Origin: an uncultured Microbacterium sp.
Lineage (GTDB): Bacteria > Actinomycetota > Actinomycetes > Actinomycetales > Microbacteriaceae
Direction: 5' to 3'
Length of the DNA stretch: 64,000 bases
Assembly: GCF_937927635.1 (NCBI RefSeq)
Contig: NZ_CALBRW010000003.1
Location: 102,699 to 166,698, forward strand
Positions 8,156 through 16,933 of this stretch are shown piece after piece (the stretch's first letter is position 1; the number at the start of each line of letters is the position of its first letter). The notes under the pieces were generated by a model. The model ran no database searches. It saw only the letters and a list, made by a program, of their open reading frames with translations, and was not told the DNA's origin. The translations under genes and the position numbers were made by a program.

Positions 8156-9352
8156 ATGAGCGACAACCCCGCACCGAGGTTCCGCAATCCGTTCCGCCAC
8201 TATCCGCCGGTGACCGAGCGCACGGTCACCACCGAGGTCGACGAGGCCGTGCCGAAGCCGCTGCGGGTGACCGCCGCCTACTCCTGGCGAATGCTGGTGA
8301 TCGCCGGAGCCATCGCGCTGTTCATCTGGCTGGTGATGCTGCTGAAGGCGCTGGTCATCCCGTTGATGGTGGGCATCCTCGTCACCGCACTGCTGTGGCC
8401 GGCGTTCCAGCTCATGCTGCGCGCACGCTTCCCGCGCTGGCTCGCCATCGCCACCAGCGTGGTCGGCACGATCGGCATCGTGGCCGGGCTCCTGACCCTC
8501 GTGGTCTGGCAGGTGCGGCTGCAGCTCCCGGATGTGCGGGATCGCACCGCCACCGCCGTCGAGCAGTTGCGGCAGACGCTGCTGGACAGTCCCTTCCATC
8601 TGACCGCGAGCGACATCGACGGGTACCTGCAGCAGGCGAAGGACCTGCTCAGCGCCCAGCAGGACTGGCTGTGGAGCGCCGCCGGCGCCGTGACCGGCAC
8701 TGCGGCGGAGGTGCTCACCGGAGCGGTGCTGGCGCTGTTCATCCTGATCTGCCTGCTGGCAGACGGCGGCGGCATCTGGAAGTGGACGCTGCGGCTGTTC
8801 CCGCGCAGGGCCAGGCCGGCGGCCGACGCCGCGGCCCGCAACGGCTGGGCGACGGTCGTCAACTACGCCCGCACCCAGATGCTGGTCGCCGCCATCGACG
8901 CGGTCGGCATCGGCATCGGCGCCGCGGCGCTGGGCGTGCCCATGGCCATCCCGGTGGCCGTGCTGGTGTTCCTCGGCTCGTTCGTGCCGATCGTCGGTGC
9001 GGTCGTCACCGGCGTGATCGCGGTGTTCCTGGCGCTGGTCTACAACGGCATCTGGATCGCCGTGGGCATGCTGGCGGTCGTGCTGTTCGTGCAGCAGCTC
9101 GAGGGCCACATCCTGCAGCCGATCCTGATGGGATCGGCCGTCAAGGTGCATCCGCTGGCCGTCGTGCTGGTGGTCGCCGGCGGCGCGATGATCGCGCGCA
9201 TCCCCGGCGCACTGTTCGCCGTCCCGCTGGCGGCCTTCATCAACGTGGCGGCGGTGACCATCTCCACCGGCGCCTGGCGGACGGGTGAGGAGCCCGACGC
9301 CGATCTCATCTGGAGCACAGTGCCGCGGGAGCGGCCGAGGAGGAATCGATGA
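8156..9352 (+). CDS. AI-2E family transporter (putative permease)
   Basis: This 398-residue membrane protein follows the AI-2E plan: a short charged N-terminus, paired helices near residues 43-80, a periplasmic-like segment with amphipathic helices, then further helices ending in GHILQPILMGSAVKVHPLAVVL, a family signature. Members were named for proposed AI-2 export, but many have ion-exchange or unknown roles. luxS lies 3 kb downstream but is not in the same operon. A TAGAAT -10 box ends 6 nt before ATG 8156, and there is no ribosome site, indicating a leaderless transcript. The stop overlaps ilvA (ATGA). Confidence 0.88.
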   Translation: MSDNPAPRFRNPFRHYPPVTERTVTTEVDEAVPKPLRVTAAYSWRMLVIAGAIALFIWLVMLLKALVIPLMVGILVTALLWPAFQLMLRARFPRWLAIATSVVGTIGIVAGLLTLVVWQVRLQLPDVRDRTATAVEQLRQTLLDSPFHLTASDIDGYLQQAKDLLSAQQDWLWSAAGAVTGTAAEVLTGAVLALFILICLLADGGGIWKWTLRLFPRRARPAADAAARNGWATVVNYARTQMLVAAIDAVGIGIGAAALGVPMAIPVAVLVFLGSFVPIVGAVVTGVIAVFLALVYNGIWIAVGMLAVVLFVQQLEGHILQPILMGSAVKVHPLAVVLVVAGGAMIARIPGALFAVPLAAFINVAAVTISTGAWRTGEEPDADLIWSTVPRERPRRNR

Positions 9353-10578
9353 ACGCAGTCCCGAGCCTGTCCGAGTTCGCTGCAGCGCAGCAGAGTCTCT
9401 CCGAGGTGATCTCGCACACCCCCACCGAGCTCTCCCGTGCGCTCAGCGAGATTCTGGGCTCGCCGGTGCTGCTGAAGATGGAGAATCTGCAGCGCACGGG
9501 CTCGTTCAAGATCCGCGGCGCCTCGTACCGTCTGGCTCAGCTGACCCCGGAGGAGCGCTCGCGCGGCGTCGTCGCGGCATCCGCCGGCAACCACGCGCAG
9601 GGCGTCGCACTGGCGGCCCAGTCGCTGGGGATTCCTGCGACGATCTTCATGCCGCTGGGGGTGCCGGTGCCCAAGCTCCTGGCCACCCGCGGCTACGGCG
9701 CCGAGGTCGTGCTGGAGGGCGAGACGGTCTCCACCTCGCTGCGCCTGGCCGCCGAGTTCTCCGAGCGCACCGGTGCCGTGCTCATCCCACCGTTCAACCA
9801 TCGCGACGTCATCATCGGCCAGGGCACGCTGGGGCTGGAGATCTTCCAGGACGTCCCCGACGTCGACACGGTCATCATGGGCATCGGCGGCGGCGGGCTC
9901 ATCGCCGGCGTCGCTGCGGCCATCAAGCAGGCGGCGGCCGAGGCCGGGCGCACCGTGCGCGTGATCGGGGTGCAGTCCGAGAAGGCCGCCGCCGTACCGC
10001 CGTCGCTCGCCGCCGGGCATCCGGTGGAGATCACGACGCAGCCGACCATCGCCGACGGCATCCTGGTCGCCCGTCCCGGCGATGTGCCCTTCGAGATCAT
10101 CAAGGATCTCGTCGACGAGGTCGTCACGGTCTCCGAGGACGACATCGCGCGCGCCATCCTCGTGCTGCTCGAGCACGCCAAGATCGTCGTGGAGCCCGCA
10201 GGGGCTGTCGGCGTCGCCGCCATCCTCGCGGGAAAGGTGACGGATGCCGGGAAGACCGTGCCCATCCTCTCCGGCGGCAACATCGACCCGATGCTGCTGC
10301 AGCGCGTGGTCTCGCACGGCCTGGCGGCCTCCGGCCGCTACGCGACGGTGAGCATCCCGCTGCCGGACCGCCCAGGCCAGTTGGCGCGCGTCTCCGAGGT
10401 GCTCGCGCAGGTGGGCGCCAACGTCATGGAGGTGCTGCACACCCGGCACGGCCACGGCCTGCAGATCAGCCAGATGATCCTGCAGCTCTCGATCGAGACC
10501 CGCGGACCCGAGCACACCCAGTTGGCGCTGGACAGCCTGCGCGCGGCCGGCTTCGAACCCGACGTCGTCCCCGAGTAG
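9349..10578 (+). CDS. ilvA: Threonine ammonia-lyase (threonine deaminase), PLP-dependent
   Basis: This 409-residue enzyme converts threonine to 2-oxobutanoate and ammonia, the first step toward isoleucine. The Schiff-base lysine is K54 in TGSFKIRGA; SAGNHAQGVA binds the substrate and GIGGGGLIAG the PLP phosphate. An ACT-like regulatory segment forms the last 75 residues (RPGQLARVSEVLAQVGANVMEV). The single short ACT domain resembles the catabolic/short threonine dehydratases common in actinobacteria. It is coupled to the upstream permease by a 4-bp overlap and ends at a strong shared terminator. Confidence 0.93.
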   Translation: MNAVPSLSEFAAAQQSLSEVISHTPTELSRALSEILGSPVLLKMENLQRTGSFKIRGASYRLAQLTPEERSRGVVAASAGNHAQGVALAAQSLGIPATIFMPLGVPVPKLLATRGYGAEVVLEGETVSTSLRLAAEFSERTGAVLIPPFNHRDVIIGQGTLGLEIFQDVPDVDTVIMGIGGGGLIAGVAAAIKQAAAEAGRTVRVIGVQSEKAAAVPPSLAAGHPVEITTQPTIADGILVARPGDVPFEIIKDLVDEVVTVSEDDIARAILVLLEHAKIVVEPAGAVGVAAILAGKVTDAGKTVPILSGGNIDPMLLQRVVSHGLAASGRYATVSIPLPDRPGQLARVSEVLAQVGANVMEVLHTRHGHGLQISQMILQLSIETRGPEHTQLALDSLRAAGFEPDVVPE

Positions 10579-10590
10579 ACGGTGGATGCG

Positions 10591-10626
10591 AAGAGGCGGA
10601 TGCTCGTCCCCGAGCATCCGCCTCTT
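10591..10626. terminator. Bidirectional terminator between ilvA and greA
   Basis: A perfect 16-bp inverted repeat (AAGAGGCGGATGCTCG, loop TCCC) sits between two convergent genes. The stem has AA at one end and TT at the other, so it can act on both strands. Confidence 0.9.
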
Positions 10627-10641
10627 GGTCGCTTCCGGCTG

Positions 10642-11127
10642 TCAGCCGGTGTAGGTCTCCACACCGGTGACCTCGACGGAGATCGACCGGCCGTTGGGCG
10701 CCTCGTAGGAGGTCTTCTCGCCGATCTTCAGGCCGAGGACGGCCTGGCCCAGCGGGCTGGCCTCGCTGTAGACGTCGAGGTCGCCGCCGGCGATCTCGCG
10801 GCTGCCGAGGAGGAAGACCTCCTCGTCGCCGGCGACGATCGCGGTGACCACGGTGCCGGGCTCGACGATGCCGCGACTGACCGGCGCCTCGCCGACCTTC
10901 GCGGTCTTCAGCAGCTGCTGCAGTGTGACGATGCGGGACTCCTGCTTGCCCTGCTCGTCCTTGGCGGCGTGGTAGCCGCCGTTCTCCCGCAGGTCGCCCT
11001 CTTCACGGGCAGCCTCGATGCGCGCCGCGATCTCCTCGCGACCGGTGGTGGAGAGATACTCCAGCTCTTCGACGAGCCGGTCGTAGGCCTCCTGCGTGAG
11101 GAAAGGTACCTGAGCGTCTGTGGACAC
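10642..11127 (-). CDS. greA: Transcription elongation factor GreA
   Basis: The 161-residue protein has the N-terminal coiled-coil that enters the RNA polymerase secondary channel, with the acidic tip EEGDLREN that stimulates transcript cleavage, and the C-terminal FKBP-like domain (SPLGQAVLGLKIGEKTSYEAPNG). GreA rescues backtracked polymerase. The GTG start at 11127 is chosen because GGAG precedes it at a good distance and the protein then begins where GreA proteins do. It is convergent with ilvA and shares its terminator. Confidence 0.95.
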   Translation of the reverse strand: MSTDAQVPFLTQEAYDRLVEELEYLSTTGREEIAARIEAAREEGDLRENGGYHAAKDEQGKQESRIVTLQQLLKTAKVGEAPVSRGIVEPGTVVTAIVAGDEEVFLLGSREIAGGDLDVYSEASPLGQAVLGLKIGEKTSYEAPNGRSISVEVTGVETYTG

Positions 11128-11202
11128 AGCGTGCTCCTTCGGTGGGGCCCCTTCAGGGGCTGACGGAACCCGTGCCGTCATGGCGCGGGGGAATATGCCA
11201 AA

Positions 11203-11223
11203 CGCCCCGGCAGGGCCGGGGCG
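11203..11223 (-). terminator. Hairpin downstream of the DUF4307 gene
   Basis: A 9-bp perfect inverted repeat CGCCCCGGC/GCCGGGGCG with loop AGG lies between the DUF4307 stop and greA. There is no clear T tract, so termination efficiency is uncertain. Confidence 0.55.
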
Positions 11224-11243
11224 CAGGTCTCTTGCCGTCGAGT

Positions 11244-11630
11244 CTAGGCGACCCAGCAGGACTTCACCAAACCCGTGGTGGCCTGCGCGACGGTGGGGAT
11301 GCTCACCTGGACGGCTGCCGTGTGCTTCTGCGTGGCGGCGATGTCCATGACCTTCCAGCCCACCACGCCGAACTCCTTGTCCAGCGCCTGCACCACGCAC
11401 ACCACGTCGGATCCCCGCGGTGCCGTGTACTGGAAGCTGATGTCGACGGTGTGCGAGTCCGTGAGCGTGAACCCGGTGTCCTGGGCGGTCACGGTGTTCA
11501 GCTGGCTCGCGACGGTCATCCAGCCGAACGCGACCACGACGGCCACGCCGATGATGCCGCCGATGACCCACGGCAGGCGCCGCCTGCCTCGACGACCGTA
11601 GCGCTCATCGAGCTCGAGTGCAGTGGTCAC
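11244..11630 (-). CDS. DUF4307 domain membrane protein
   Basis: This 128-residue protein has a basic N-terminus (GRRGRRRLPW), one transmembrane helix (about residues 20-42) and an extracytoplasmic beta-rich domain containing two Cys, matching DUF4307, an actinobacterial family of unknown role often found near greA and a mycothiol-conjugate amidase gene (mca is not visible here). The GTG at 11630 has GGGAG upstream. A longer frame runs upstream but overlaps the next gene's promoter region. Confidence 0.8.
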   Translation of the reverse strand: MTTALELDERYGRRGRRRLPWVIGGIIGVAVVVAFGWMTVASQLNTVTAQDTGFTLTDSHTVDISFQYTAPRGSDVVCVVQALDKEFGVVGWKVMDIAATQKHTAAVQVSIPTVAQATTGLVKSCWVA

Positions 11631-11704
11631 GGATCTCCCGGTTCGGTCTCGACGGATAGGCTGGTGTTCCCAGGTTATGCGACCTGAGGAGGAAAGGCGC
11701 ACTC

Positions 11705-12004
11705 ATGATCCTGTTCGGCGAGAACACCCCGATGCCGACGCCGACCTCGACCGTCCCTCCCGAGCTGGTGACGCCCGGCTTCGCCGGATTCGCCGTCGTG
11801 ATCGTGATCGTCGCGGCCGTCATCCTGCTGATCTGGGACATGAACCGTCGCATCCGCCGCGTGCGGTACCGCGACGAGGTGCGCGAGGAGCTGGATGCCG
11901 AGCAGGCCGAGCTGGATGCCCGCCAGAGCCGAACCGGCACGGGTTCCGACTCGACCGCCGCGGAGGCCGCGGAAGACGGCTCCGGCGAGGACGATCCGCG
12001 CTGA
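11705..12004 (+). CDS. Small single-pass membrane protein, unknown
   Basis: The protein has 99 residues: a short Pro/Thr-rich N-terminus, one transmembrane helix at about residues 28-47, a basic NRRIRRVRYRDEVREE stretch and an acidic, probably disordered C-terminus. Positive residues after the helix predict the C-terminus is cytoplasmic. GAGGAGG precedes the ATG. No function is recognised; similar small proteins accompany this locus in related genomes by general impression only. Confidence 0.7.
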   Translation: MILFGENTPMPTPTSTVPPELVTPGFAGFAVVIVIVAAVILLIWDMNRRIRRVRYRDEVREELDAEQAELDARQSRTGTGSDSTAAEAAEDGSGEDDPR

Positions 12005-12044
12005 CCTGCGCGGCCGGCGTGCGCCGGTTCAGACGCGCCCGGGT

Positions 12045-12518
12045 TCAGACGCCGACGCGTTCGAACGCGTCGAGGCTGATTCCCTGCTCGAGGATGCGCG
12101 CTGCCCACTCCTTGGCGCTGTGCAGACTGTGGTCGCGGTAATTGCCGCACTCCACGGCCGAGACGCCGGGCACGTCGCTCCACTGCGCCGGGCCCGCGAT
12201 GAATTCCAGGCCCTTGCGGACGGCATCCACGACGTCGGTGACAGCCGGCTCGCCCCACATGATCAGGTGGAACCCGGTGCGGCATCCGAAGGGCGAGAAG
12301 TCGATCACGCCGTCGATGTTGTCGCGCAGCGCGCTGGCCATCGTGTGCTCGATGGTGTGCAGACCGGCGGTGGGGATCTCACCCTCGTTGGGCTGCACGA
12401 AGCGCACATCGAAGTTGGAGATCGCATCGCCCTTCGGTCCGCGCTCCACGCCGATCAGGCGCACGTAGGGCGCCTTGACTGCGGTGTGGTCCAGGGTGAA
12501 GCTCTCGACATCGGCCAT
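12045..12518 (-). CDS. luxS: S-ribosylhomocysteine lyase LuxS
   Basis: The 157-residue enzyme cleaves S-ribosylhomocysteine to homocysteine and DPD, the AI-2 precursor, as part of the activated methyl cycle. Metal ligands are visible as His54 and His58 in HTIEH (with the catalytic Glu57) and Cys124 in VECGNYRDHS. Catalytic Cys79 lies in FGCRTGFHL, followed by the conserved MWGEP. GGAGGATCCC precedes the ATG. The gene is monocistronic. An AI-2E-family permease lies 3 kb away, but nothing in the sequence links the two functionally. Confidence 0.96.
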   Translation of the reverse strand: MADVESFTLDHTAVKAPYVRLIGVERGPKGDAISNFDVRFVQPNEGEIPTAGLHTIEHTMASALRDNIDGVIDFSPFGCRTGFHLIMWGEPAVTDVVDAVRKGLEFIAGPAQWSDVPGVSAVECGNYRDHSLHSAKEWAARILEQGISLDAFERVGV

Positions 12519-12546
12519 GGGATCCTCCAGAAGATCGTTCTGGAGT

Positions 12547-13281
12547 TCAGGATGCCATGCCCAGCGATGGCGCGTACGGCGCCAGCGAGATCAGAAGACA
12601 TGCGGTCCAATGGCACAGGAACGCCAGCACCGTGCAGACGTGGAAGATCTCGTGGAAGCCGAAGCGACCGGGCCACGGGTTGGGCCGCTTCATCGCGTAG
12701 ATCACGGCGCCGATCGTGTAGAGCACGCCGCCCACGCACACCAGCACCATCATCGCGACATTCGCGCGCACCAGATCGACCATGTACATCACGGCCGCCC
12801 AGCCCAGCAGCAGGTACAGCGCAACATACAGCCACCGCGGGGCGTTGATCCAGAACACGCGGAACAGGATGCCGGCCAGCGCGCCGCCCCACACCAGGAA
12901 CAGCAGCAGCGTGCCCTTCTGCGGGGGGAGTGCCAGTACCGCCAGCGGCGTGTACGTGCCGGCGATCAGCAGCAGGATGTTGGCGTGGTCGATGCGCTTG
13001 AGGACGCCCTTGACCTTCGGACCCCAGTTGAAGCGGTGGTAGACGGCGGAGTTGCCGAACAGCAGGAGCGAGGTCGTCATGAACACGGCCGCGGCCCATT
13101 TCGCCGGCGTCCCGTGCGCGAGCACGATGAGGACGATTCCCGCCGCGATGGCGACGGGGAAGGTGCCGGCGTGGATCCAGCCGCGCCAGGTCGGCTTGAT
13201 CTCGACGGCGGCGTCCTTCTTCGCAGCGTCGAGCAGCGGGAGCTGGGGGACATCGGGACTGCCTGCGGCTCGGGTGCTCAC
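12547..13281 (-). CDS. Hemolysin III / PAQR family membrane protein
   Basis: This 244-residue protein has seven predicted hydrophobic helices. The PAQR metal-site pattern is visible: S-x3-H in GNSAVYH, D/H in KRIDHANI, and the C-terminal HEIFH...H group. Bacterial members (YqfA/TrhA) influence membrane homeostasis; true hemolysis is not established. It is divergent from a Z-prenyl synthase, the same arrangement as Rv1085c/Rv1086 in Mycobacterium. The GTG at 13281 lies 6 nt behind TAGAGT, suggesting a leaderless message. Confidence 0.88.
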   Translation of the reverse strand: MSTRAAGSPDVPQLPLLDAAKKDAAVEIKPTWRGWIHAGTFPVAIAAGIVLIVLAHGTPAKWAAAVFMTTSLLLFGNSAVYHRFNWGPKVKGVLKRIDHANILLLIAGTYTPLAVLALPPQKGTLLLFLVWGGALAGILFRVFWINAPRWLYVALYLLLGWAAVMYMVDLVRANVAMMVLVCVGGVLYTIGAVIYAMKRPNPWPGRFGFHEIFHVCTVLAFLCHWTACLLISLAPYAPSLGMAS

Positions 13282-13349
13282 GTGCTCACTCTAAGCGGGG
13301 CACCATTCCGTCAGCCGTACATATCGGCTGCGGGCGGTAGCGTATCCCT

Positions 13350-14132
13350 GTGAGTGCACGCGACGGTTCGGGGCGGGGTCCCCTCTATCGCCTCTACGGC
13401 AACCGCCTTCGACGGAGGATCGATCCGGCGACGGTTCCGCACCACGTCGCGATGATGATCGACGGCAACCGGCGGTGGGCTCGCCAGCTCGGCTACGAGT
13501 CGGCGGCAGACGGGCACCGCGCGGGCGCCGCGAAGATGCGCGAGTTCCTCGGCTGGTGCGACGAGCTGGGCGTCAGCGTGGTCTCGCTGTACCTGCTCTC
13601 CGCCGACAACCTGCACAAGCGCGACTCGCAGGAGATCCACGACCTCATCGAGATCATCGCCGAGCTCGCCGACACGCTCGCGCAGCACGGCAACTGGCGC
13701 GTGCAGCACGTCGGCCGCGCCGACATCCTGCCGGAGGAGCTCTCGCGGGTGCTGGCGGATGCTTCGGAGCGCACCCATGACCACACCGGGCTGCATGTGA
13801 ACCTGGCTGTGGGCTATGGGGGGCGCAACGAGATCGTCGACGCGGTGCGCAGCATCATCAGTCAGCACAACGACTCCGGCGGCACGCTCGAGGACCTGGC
13901 CGCACAGCTCACGCCGGAGATGATCGGCGAGCACCTGTACACCGGTGGGCAGCCCGACCCCGACCTGGTGATCCGCACCAGCGGTGAGCAGCGCCTGAGC
14001 GACTTCCTGCTGTGGCAGAGCGCCCACAGCGAGTTCTACTTCGTCGAGGCTCTCGGCCCCGACCTGCGCCAGGTCGACTTCCTGCGCGCGATCCGCGACT
14101 ATGCGGATCGAGACCGCCGCTTCGGCCGCTGA
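13350..14132 (+). CDS. Cis-prenyltransferase, probably short-chain Z-FPP synthase (UppS family)
   Basis: The 260-residue enzyme condenses isopentenyl diphosphate onto an allylic diphosphate in cis. Catalytic Asp38 sits in MMIDGNRRWA; RTSGEQRLSDFLLWQ and the downstream EFYF are the IPP-binding region. The family motif that usually reads FSTENW here reads LLSADNL, as I recall from short-chain enzymes, and the divergent hemolysin III neighbour matches the Rv1085c-Rv1086 pair, so Z-FPP synthase is preferred over the long-chain undecaprenyl enzyme. The GTG follows TAGCGT by 6 nt (leaderless). Confidence 0.88.
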   Translation: MSARDGSGRGPLYRLYGNRLRRRIDPATVPHHVAMMIDGNRRWARQLGYESAADGHRAGAAKMREFLGWCDELGVSVVSLYLLSADNLHKRDSQEIHDLIEIIAELADTLAQHGNWRVQHVGRADILPEELSRVLADASERTHDHTGLHVNLAVGYGGRNEIVDAVRSIISQHNDSGGTLEDLAAQLTPEMIGEHLYTGGQPDPDLVIRTSGEQRLSDFLLWQSAHSEFYFVEALGPDLRQVDFLRAIRDYADRDRRFGR

Positions 14133-14149
14133 TCCGCGAGACTGGGGCG

Positions 14150-15280
14150 ATGAGCGGTCTTCAGGAGTACAGCGCGTCGTTCGCCGGTGAGACCGGGTAT
14201 CTGAACTGGGCGGCCTTCGGACCGCTGTCGCCTGCGGTGCGCGCCGCCATGGCAGACGGCGAGTCGGCGCTGGGGTCATTCGATCCGCGCCGGCATGGCG
14301 CCGTCGGTGCGCGTGTCGCACGCGCCGCAGCCGGCATCGCCGAGCTGCTGGGCGCCGTCCGCACGGACGTCGTGCTGCGACCGAGTTCGACCGACGTCCT
14401 GCAGCACGCGCTGTTCGGCGTGCGCGGTGCGGTGATCGCCGGCGCGGCCGAGTTCCCCAGCATCAGCCTCACTCTTCAGCGCGCCGCCGACGCGTCTGCC
14501 GGCGGGGTGGTGCCCCGATGGATCGCCCCGGTGGATGGGCAGGTGACTCCGGATGCCGTGGCCGCGGCGCTCGACGATGAGGTGACGGCCTTGGCCGTCA
14601 GTCATGTCGACTATCGGACGGGATACCGGGCAGATCTGCCGGCACTGCGCGAGCTGATCGGACCCGACCGCCTGCTCATCGTGGATGCCGTGCAGTCCTT
14701 CGGCGTGGTGGACGAGGACTGGAGCGCCGCCGACGTGGTCGCCGGACACGGCTACAAGTGGCTGCGCGCGGGACGGGGCACGGGGTTCGGCTGCTTCTCC
14801 TCCCGCGCGCTCGAGCGCATCCGGCCCGTGCTCAGCGGCATCACCGGCATCGACGTCGAAGAGCCGTTCACCGGGGAGGTGCCGCCGCCGGCATCCGCTG
14901 CCCGGGCCTTCACCACGAGCGTTCCCGATCAGCTCGCCGTGGTGCGTCTCGAGGCCGCGGTCGATGAGCTGCGCGGGGTCGGCGTCGCCGAGGTCGCCGG
15001 GCAGGTCGCCGAGCGTGCGGGTGAGATCCTCGCGATCGCCGAGAGGCACGGCATCCGCTCCATCACTCCGGCCGATCCTGCGCGGCGCGCGGGGATCGTG
15101 TCTCTCGTGCCCGACGATCCGGAGGCGCTGGGGCGCCGCCTGGCCGAGGCAGGCCTGGTGGTGACCGTGCGCGGGGGTGCGGTGCGCGTGGCCGCGCATG
15201 CGGGCACGTCTGCGCAGACACTGCGGATGCTGGATGCAGCGCTGCCGGCATCCGGCAACCTCGCGGACGCGCGAAGTTAA
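14150..15280 (+). CDS. PLP-dependent class V aminotransferase
   Basis: The protein has 376 residues with the fold-type I class V layout: YLNWAAFGPL start, DAVQSFG carrying the PLP-binding Asp, and GHGYKWLRAGRGTGF with the Schiff-base lysine. It is related to cysteine desulfurases and isopenicillin-N epimerase-like enzymes but lacks an obvious desulfurase Cys loop, so the substrate is undefined. ATG 14150 is chosen because it begins at the first conserved residues and starts just 15 bases beyond the prenyl synthase stop; a longer frame would overlap that gene. Confidence 0.8.
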   Translation: MSGLQEYSASFAGETGYLNWAAFGPLSPAVRAAMADGESALGSFDPRRHGAVGARVARAAAGIAELLGAVRTDVVLRPSSTDVLQHALFGVRGAVIAGAAEFPSISLTLQRAADASAGGVVPRWIAPVDGQVTPDAVAAALDDEVTALAVSHVDYRTGYRADLPALRELIGPDRLLIVDAVQSFGVVDEDWSAADVVAGHGYKWLRAGRGTGFGCFSSRALERIRPVLSGITGIDVEEPFTGEVPPPASAARAFTTSVPDQLAVVRLEAAVDELRGVGVAEVAGQVAERAGEILAIAERHGIRSITPADPARRAGIVSLVPDDPEALGRRLAEAGLVVTVRGGAVRVAAHAGTSAQTLRMLDAALPASGNLADARS

Positions 15281-15439
15281 CCTGACACGCCCGCGTGTCC
15301 ATCCGCGCGCGGCGTCGCGCTCGTCGTACCTTCAAGGCATCGGGCACCGTGCCCGATCGGGTCGGCCTTCCGGATCGCGACTCGTGGCCCCTGGTCGACT
15401 CGCAGCAGAGCCGGGAAGTCCCGGATCGGGGGATCGATC

Positions 15440-16804
15440 GTGACCACACGCACCGCCCAGCAGCAGTCCACCCGCAAGACCGCCAGGACAGGAGCCGTGT
15501 CGCACGATGACACGGCTCTTCGCACATACGTGCTCGACACGTCCGTGCTGCTCAGCGACCCGCAGGCCCTCTTCCGCTTCGCGGAGCATTCGATAGTGCT
15601 GCCGCTGGTGGTGATCTCGGAGCTCGAGGCCAAGCGCCACGACCCCGAGCTGGGCTACTTCGCCCGGCGCGCGCTGCGCCACCTCGACGACCTGCGCGTC
15701 GAGCACGGCCGGTTGGACTTCCCCGTCGAGGTCGGGGACGGCGGCACGCTGCGGGTGGAGCTGGGCGCGGCCGACCTGTCGATCCTGCCCGCCGGCATTC
15801 GGATCAGCGACAACGACAGTCGCATCCTGGCCACAGCCGCCCATCTCGCCGCCGCGGGCGAGGCGGTCACCATCGTGTCGAAGGATCTTCCGATGCGGGT
15901 GAAGGCGGCATCCCTCGGGCTGCAGGCCGAGGAGTACCTCGCCGAGCAGGCCGTCGACTCCGGCTGGACGGGCATCGCGCCGCTGGACCTGTCCGGCGAC
16001 GAGATGAGCGACCTGTACGAGAGCGAGGTCGGGCTCAGCGAGCAGGTTCGGGGCATGCCCGTCAACACCGGGCTGATCATCCACTCCGAGCGCGGCTCGG
16101 CGCTGGGGCGCGTGATCGGTGATGGCGAGTACCGGCTGGTGCGCGGCGATCGCGAGGTGTTCGGGCTGCACGGGCGATCCGCCGAGCAGCGCATCGCCAT
16201 CGACCTGCTGCTCGACCCGGAGGTCGGGATCGTCTCGCTGGGCGGGCGCGCAGGCACCGGCAAATCGGCGCTCGCGCTGTGCGCGGGCCTGGAGGCGGTG
16301 CTGGAGCGCCAGCAGCAGAAGAAGATCATCGTGTTCCGGCCGCTGTTCGCCGTGGGTGGGCAGGAGCTCGGCTACCTGCCCGGCGACCGCGAGGAGAAGA
16401 TGAACCCGTGGGGCCAGGCGGTGTTCGACACCCTCGGCTCCGTCGTCTCCGGCAACGTCCTCGAGGAGGTCGTGGAGCGGGGGATGCTGGAGGTGCTGCC
16501 GCTCACGCACATCCGCGGCCGCTCGCTGCACGACGCGTTCGTGATCGTCGACGAGGCGCAGTCGCTGGAGCGCAACGTGCTGCTGACGGTGCTGAGCCGG
16601 ATGGGCCAGAACTCGCGGGTGATCCTCACGCACGACGTGGGCCAGCGCGACAACCTGCGCGTCGGCCGCCACGACGGCGTGGCCAGCGTGATCGAGACCC
16701 TCAAGGGCCACGACCTGTTCGCGCACGTCACCCTCACCCGCTCTGAGCGCTCGGCCATCGCAGCCCTGGTGACCGAGCTGCTGGAGGGCAGCGAGCTCAG
16801 CTGA
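15440..16804 (+). CDS. PIN-PhoH family ATPase (PhoH-like protein)
   Basis: The 454-residue protein is a fusion. Residues about 28-160 form a PIN nuclease domain (YVLDTSVLLSDP with catalytic Asp, later Asp/Glu residues). The C-terminal PhoH ATPase has Walker A GRAGTGKSAL (K275), and Walker B IVDEAQSL, followed by GQNSRVILTHDVGQ. Family members (mycobacterial PhoH2) couple RNA unwinding to RNase activity. A phosphate-regulation role implied by the name is not supported by context. The GTG start lies after a 160-bp gap with no clear ribosome site. Confidence 0.88.
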   Translation: MTTRTAQQQSTRKTARTGAVSHDDTALRTYVLDTSVLLSDPQALFRFAEHSIVLPLVVISELEAKRHDPELGYFARRALRHLDDLRVEHGRLDFPVEVGDGGTLRVELGAADLSILPAGIRISDNDSRILATAAHLAAAGEAVTIVSKDLPMRVKAASLGLQAEEYLAEQAVDSGWTGIAPLDLSGDEMSDLYESEVGLSEQVRGMPVNTGLIIHSERGSALGRVIGDGEYRLVRGDREVFGLHGRSAEQRIAIDLLLDPEVGIVSLGGRAGTGKSALALCAGLEAVLERQQQKKIIVFRPLFAVGGQELGYLPGDREEKMNPWGQAVFDTLGSVVSGNVLEEVVERGMLEVLPLTHIRGRSLHDAFVIVDEAQSLERNVLLTVLSRMGQNSRVILTHDVGQRDNLRVGRHDGVASVIETLKGHDLFAHVTLTRSERSAIAALVTELLEGSELS

Positions 16805-16844
16805 CCGGCATCCGCTCCTGTTCCCGCTCTCTTCCCGGGAACAC

Positions 16845-16921
16845 GTGCACGACCTGGGAACACTTGCACGGCCTGATCGCGGGATTGGTCGTGCATTCGT
16901 TCCCGGGTCGTGCATGTGTAC
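16845..16921. repeat. Imperfect palindromic repeat, copy A (left of DUF559 gene)
   Basis: Two inverted arms of about 28 bp containing the GTGCACGACCTGGGAAC motif surround an 18-bp loop; the right arm reads GTTCCCGGGTCGTGCA. The same structure recurs as copy B at 17877-17943 on the other side of the DUF559 gene. Confidence 0.8.
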
Positions 16922-16933
16922 CTCGCTGGGGAG

